61,559 bases of DNA, from assembly GCA_031555505.1 (NCBI GenBank), contig JAVBUH010000038.1, positions 1-61,559 on the forward strand. The letters run 5' to 3'. How positions within the stretch are numbered: the stretch's first letter is position 1; the number at the start of each line of letters is the position of its first letter. This document shows, one piece after another, positions 59,677 to 61,559 of the stretch. The notes beneath the pieces are model-generated. The model was given only the letters and a program-made list of their open reading frames with translations. It was not told the origin of the DNA and ran no database searches. The position numbers and the translations under genes were made by a program. The DNA comes from JAJDIA01 sp031555505. GTDB lineage: Bacteria > Bacteroidota > Bacteroidia > Bacteroidales > Tannerellaceae.

Positions 59677-61272
59677 ATGAAAAACACTATTCGCGCAACC
59701 GCGCTGTTATCTCCCGTCGTTTTATTGGCGGCCTGTGCTACCGGGCAGAAAGAATCCGGCCAAAAACCGTTGAATATTATCCATATTATGACGGACGACC
59801 ATTCGTATCAAACCATCAGCGCCTACGGACATCCAATCTCGCGGTTGGCTCCGACGCCCAACCTGGACCGGTTGGCTGCCGAAGGGATGTTGTTCCGTAA
59901 AGCGTTTGTCGAAAATTCATTGTCTACGCCCAGTCGCGCCTGCCTGATGACGGGATTGTACAGTCACCAGAACGGACAACGTCAGTTGGGTAAGGGTATC
60001 GATAGCACGAAGGTGTTTTTCTCGGAAATACTTCAACAGCACGGCTACCAGACTGCCGTAGTGGGGAAATGGCACATGCAGTGCGAACCGAAGGGATTTG
60101 ATTTTTACCATGTCCTTTGGGATCAGGGAGAGTATTATAATCCCGAATTCAAAAGTCCCGCTTCAAACGGGCAATACATAAAGGAAGAAGGTTATGCTAC
60201 CACGCTCACTACCGATCATGCGATCCGTTTCTTGGAAGAGCGTGATCAGGATAAACCTTTCTGCCTCCTGGTGCATCACAAAGCGCCGCACCGCAACTGG
60301 ATGCCTGAACCTAAGTATCTACATCTCTACGAGGATGTGGATTTCCCGCTTCCGGAAACATTCTACGACGATTATGCTACTCGTTGTGATGCCGCCCGTA
60401 CACAGGAAATGCGGATCGAAAACGATATGACGCTCATTTATGACCTGAAAGTGGATGAACTGAAAGAAACGGAAGCTTATAAGAACGAATGGAATATCCG
60501 CAGTTGGAATAATTCCCTCAACCGCATGACACCCGCCCAGCACGAAGCCTGGATGGCTGCATATAGTCCGCGCAACCAGGCTTTTATCGACCAGAATCTG
60601 AAAGGCGACGACTTGCTGAAATGGAAATATCAACGGTATCTGAAAGATTACCTGCGCTGTATCAAGACGATCGACGACGAAGTGGGTCGCCTCATCGCTT
60701 ACCTTGAAAAGGAGGGATTGATGGAAAATACGGTAATTGTGTATACCTCAGACCAGGGCTTCTATATGGGCGAACACGGTTGGTTCGACAAGCGTTTCAT
60801 GTACGAAGAATCGTTCCGTACCCCACTGATTGTCCGCCTGCCGGAAAAGATCAAAGGGGGAAGCGTGTGTGATGCATTGGTACAGAACATCGACTATGCA
60901 CCCACCTATCTGGCGCTGGCCGGTATCGAAAAGCCGGAACAGATGGTCGGTACTTCGCTGGTACCGCTGTTCAACGGCAGTGTCCCGACCGACTGGCGGC
61001 AGTATCTCTACTATCATTATTACGACTATCCGGCTATCCACGAGGTACGTCGCCACGATGGTGTGCGCGACGAACGTTACAAGCTGATCCACTTCTACGG
61101 TGAAGCCACCGGCAAAGATGCCGCCATCAACTGCAACGAGCTTTACGATCTGCAGTCCGACCCCAACGAAGTGAACAACCTCTACGGCAATCCGGCCTAC
61201 ACCGAAGTAACTGCCCGCCTGCAACAGCGCCTCGACCAGTTCCGTGCAGACCTGAAAGTAGACGAGTTTTAA
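59677..61272 (+). CDS. Ser-type S1 sulfatase lipoprotein
   Basis: A 531-aa family S1 sulfatase. The signal ends in LLAACATG with lipid Cys at residue 21. Metal ligands lie in MTDDHSYQ and YTSDQGFYMGEHGWFDKR. The nucleophile site STPSR (83-87) starts with Ser, so formylglycine must be made by the radical-SAM maturase anSME. WHMQ, HKAPHRNW and LYDLQSDPNEVNNLYG complete the family pattern. From memory it resembles GlcNAc-6-O-sulfatases of the S1_11 subfamily from gut Bacteroides, which act on mucin or heparinoid sugars. Divergent from the cytochrome cluster. Confidence 0.9.
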   Translation: MKNTIRATALLSPVVLLAACATGQKESGQKPLNIIHIMTDDHSYQTISAYGHPISRLAPTPNLDRLAAEGMLFRKAFVENSLSTPSRACLMTGLYSHQNGQRQLGKGIDSTKVFFSEILQQHGYQTAVVGKWHMQCEPKGFDFYHVLWDQGEYYNPEFKSPASNGQYIKEEGYATTLTTDHAIRFLEERDQDKPFCLLVHHKAPHRNWMPEPKYLHLYEDVDFPLPETFYDDYATRCDAARTQEMRIENDMTLIYDLKVDELKETEAYKNEWNIRSWNNSLNRMTPAQHEAWMAAYSPRNQAFIDQNLKGDDLLKWKYQRYLKDYLRCIKTIDDEVGRLIAYLEKEGLMENTVIVYTSDQGFYMGEHGWFDKRFMYEESFRTPLIVRLPEKIKGGSVCDALVQNIDYAPTYLALAGIEKPEQMVGTSLVPLFNGSVPTDWRQYLYYHYYDYPAIHEVRRHDGVRDERYKLIHFYGEATGKDAAINCNELYDLQSDPNEVNNLYGNPAYTEVTARLQQRLDQFRADLKVDEF

Positions 61273-61357
61273 GTAGGCCGTCCTGGTTTCATATTCCGAC
61301 GGATTTCCTTCGATAATTTTATCGGGGGCTGTGCAAATCAAGGCATTTTTATGAGTG

Positions 61358-61475
61358 TTTGAATGTGGGCTTGCTTCAAGTTCCGACGAATTTGAATGTG
61401 GGCTTGCTTCAAGTTCCGGCGTATGTGAAAGCGGGGTGCTTCAAGTTCCGCAAAATCTGAAAGATCCGACGCAAA
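61358..61475. repeat. Degenerate 33-nt tandem array
   Basis: Unit A (61358-61390) and unit B (61391-61423) are both 33 nt and nearly identical. Unit C (61424-61455, 32 nt) keeps GCTTCAAGTTCCG, and a shortened unit D (61456-61475) keeps TCTGAAAG and TCCGACGCAAA. A related TTCATATTCCGACG occurs upstream at about 61288. It lies downstream of the sulfatase gene in a stretch with no coding frame. Confidence 0.8.
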
Positions 61476-61559
61476 CTAAGGGAAAGTGAAGCATCCTAAC
61501 CCATGAAATGAACCTATCAGGGTGGTACCATAGCTTGTGTGAATGCCCGGTCACGGGCA
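61476..61559. other. Window end, no gene seen
   Basis: The last 84 nt show no coding frame, RNA gene or clear promoter. A short inverted repeat, CCCGGTCACGGG, is present near the end. Confidence 0.4.

Noticed and set aside
57898..61272. The SUMF1-like domain as activator of the neighbouring sulfatase
   Set aside because: The domain lacks the two catalytic Cys after RGG, and the sulfatase is Ser-type, which uses a radical-SAM maturase.

Overview
The window looks like chromosome of a gut Bacteroidales species, most likely Parabacteroides or a close relative. The genus is a guess from overall gene style; the order is well supported. Evidence: an ECF-sigma/FecR/SusC/SusD locus, a serine palmitoyltransferase, a Ser-type sulfatase, a Wzi-like protein, an NIPSNAP lipoprotein, and promoters of the Bacteroidetes type (TTTG, about 19 nt, TAnnTTTG) before many genes. 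No insertion sequence, prophage or CRISPR array was seen.

Layout. 81-157: tRNA-Asp. 0.37-6.4 kb: hisH-hisA-hisF-hisIE, an ftsE-type ABC ATPase, lysC and lysA. 6.4-8.8 kb: a glycosyltransferase and a membrane-anchored AraC regulator. 8.8-9.7 kb: a gene-free stretch with hairpins, a 22-nt degenerate tandem array and two pairs of inverted repeats. 9.7-25.5 kb: envelope and periplasmic genes (NIPSNAP protein, GH3/beta-lactamase fusion, PLP enzyme, PlsC, Wzi-like barrel, alpha/beta hydrolase, MscL, C1 peptidase, S9 peptidase, PQQ-repeat protein) plus ProC. 25.6-30.1 kb: arginine operon argR-GNAT-argG-argC-argD. 30.6-40 kb: M48 lipoprotein, membrane MutS-like ATPase, phospholipase A1, serine palmitoyltransferase divergent from a lipid kinase, TrmN6-like methyltransferase, Lon.

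40.1-49.4 kb is a sugar-uptake locus: ECF sigma, FecR anti-sigma, SusC with an STN domain, SusD, then a Gfo/Idh/MocA oxidoreductase and a TIM-barrel sugar isomerase-like protein, with no glycoside hydrolase. A terminator on the opposite strand between fecR and susC points to an antisense sRNA of the DonS type. gdhA and two small genes follow.

51.8-59.5 kb is the most unusual part: a tightly packed run on the minus strand coding for a tetraheme NapC/NirT-type cytochrome fused to a SUMF1-like domain, a Tat-exported Gfo/Idh/MocA oxidoreductase, an exported TIM-barrel protein, a hemerythrin/RIC-like protein, a LuxR-type regulator and a TonB-dependent receptor. A sulfatase (59.7-61.3 kb) is divergent from it. 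I read the run as a candidate periplasmic sugar-oxidation module wired to the quinone pool. That reading is inference. Degenerate tandem arrays with periods of 11, 22 and about 33 nt occur in three separate intergenic regions.
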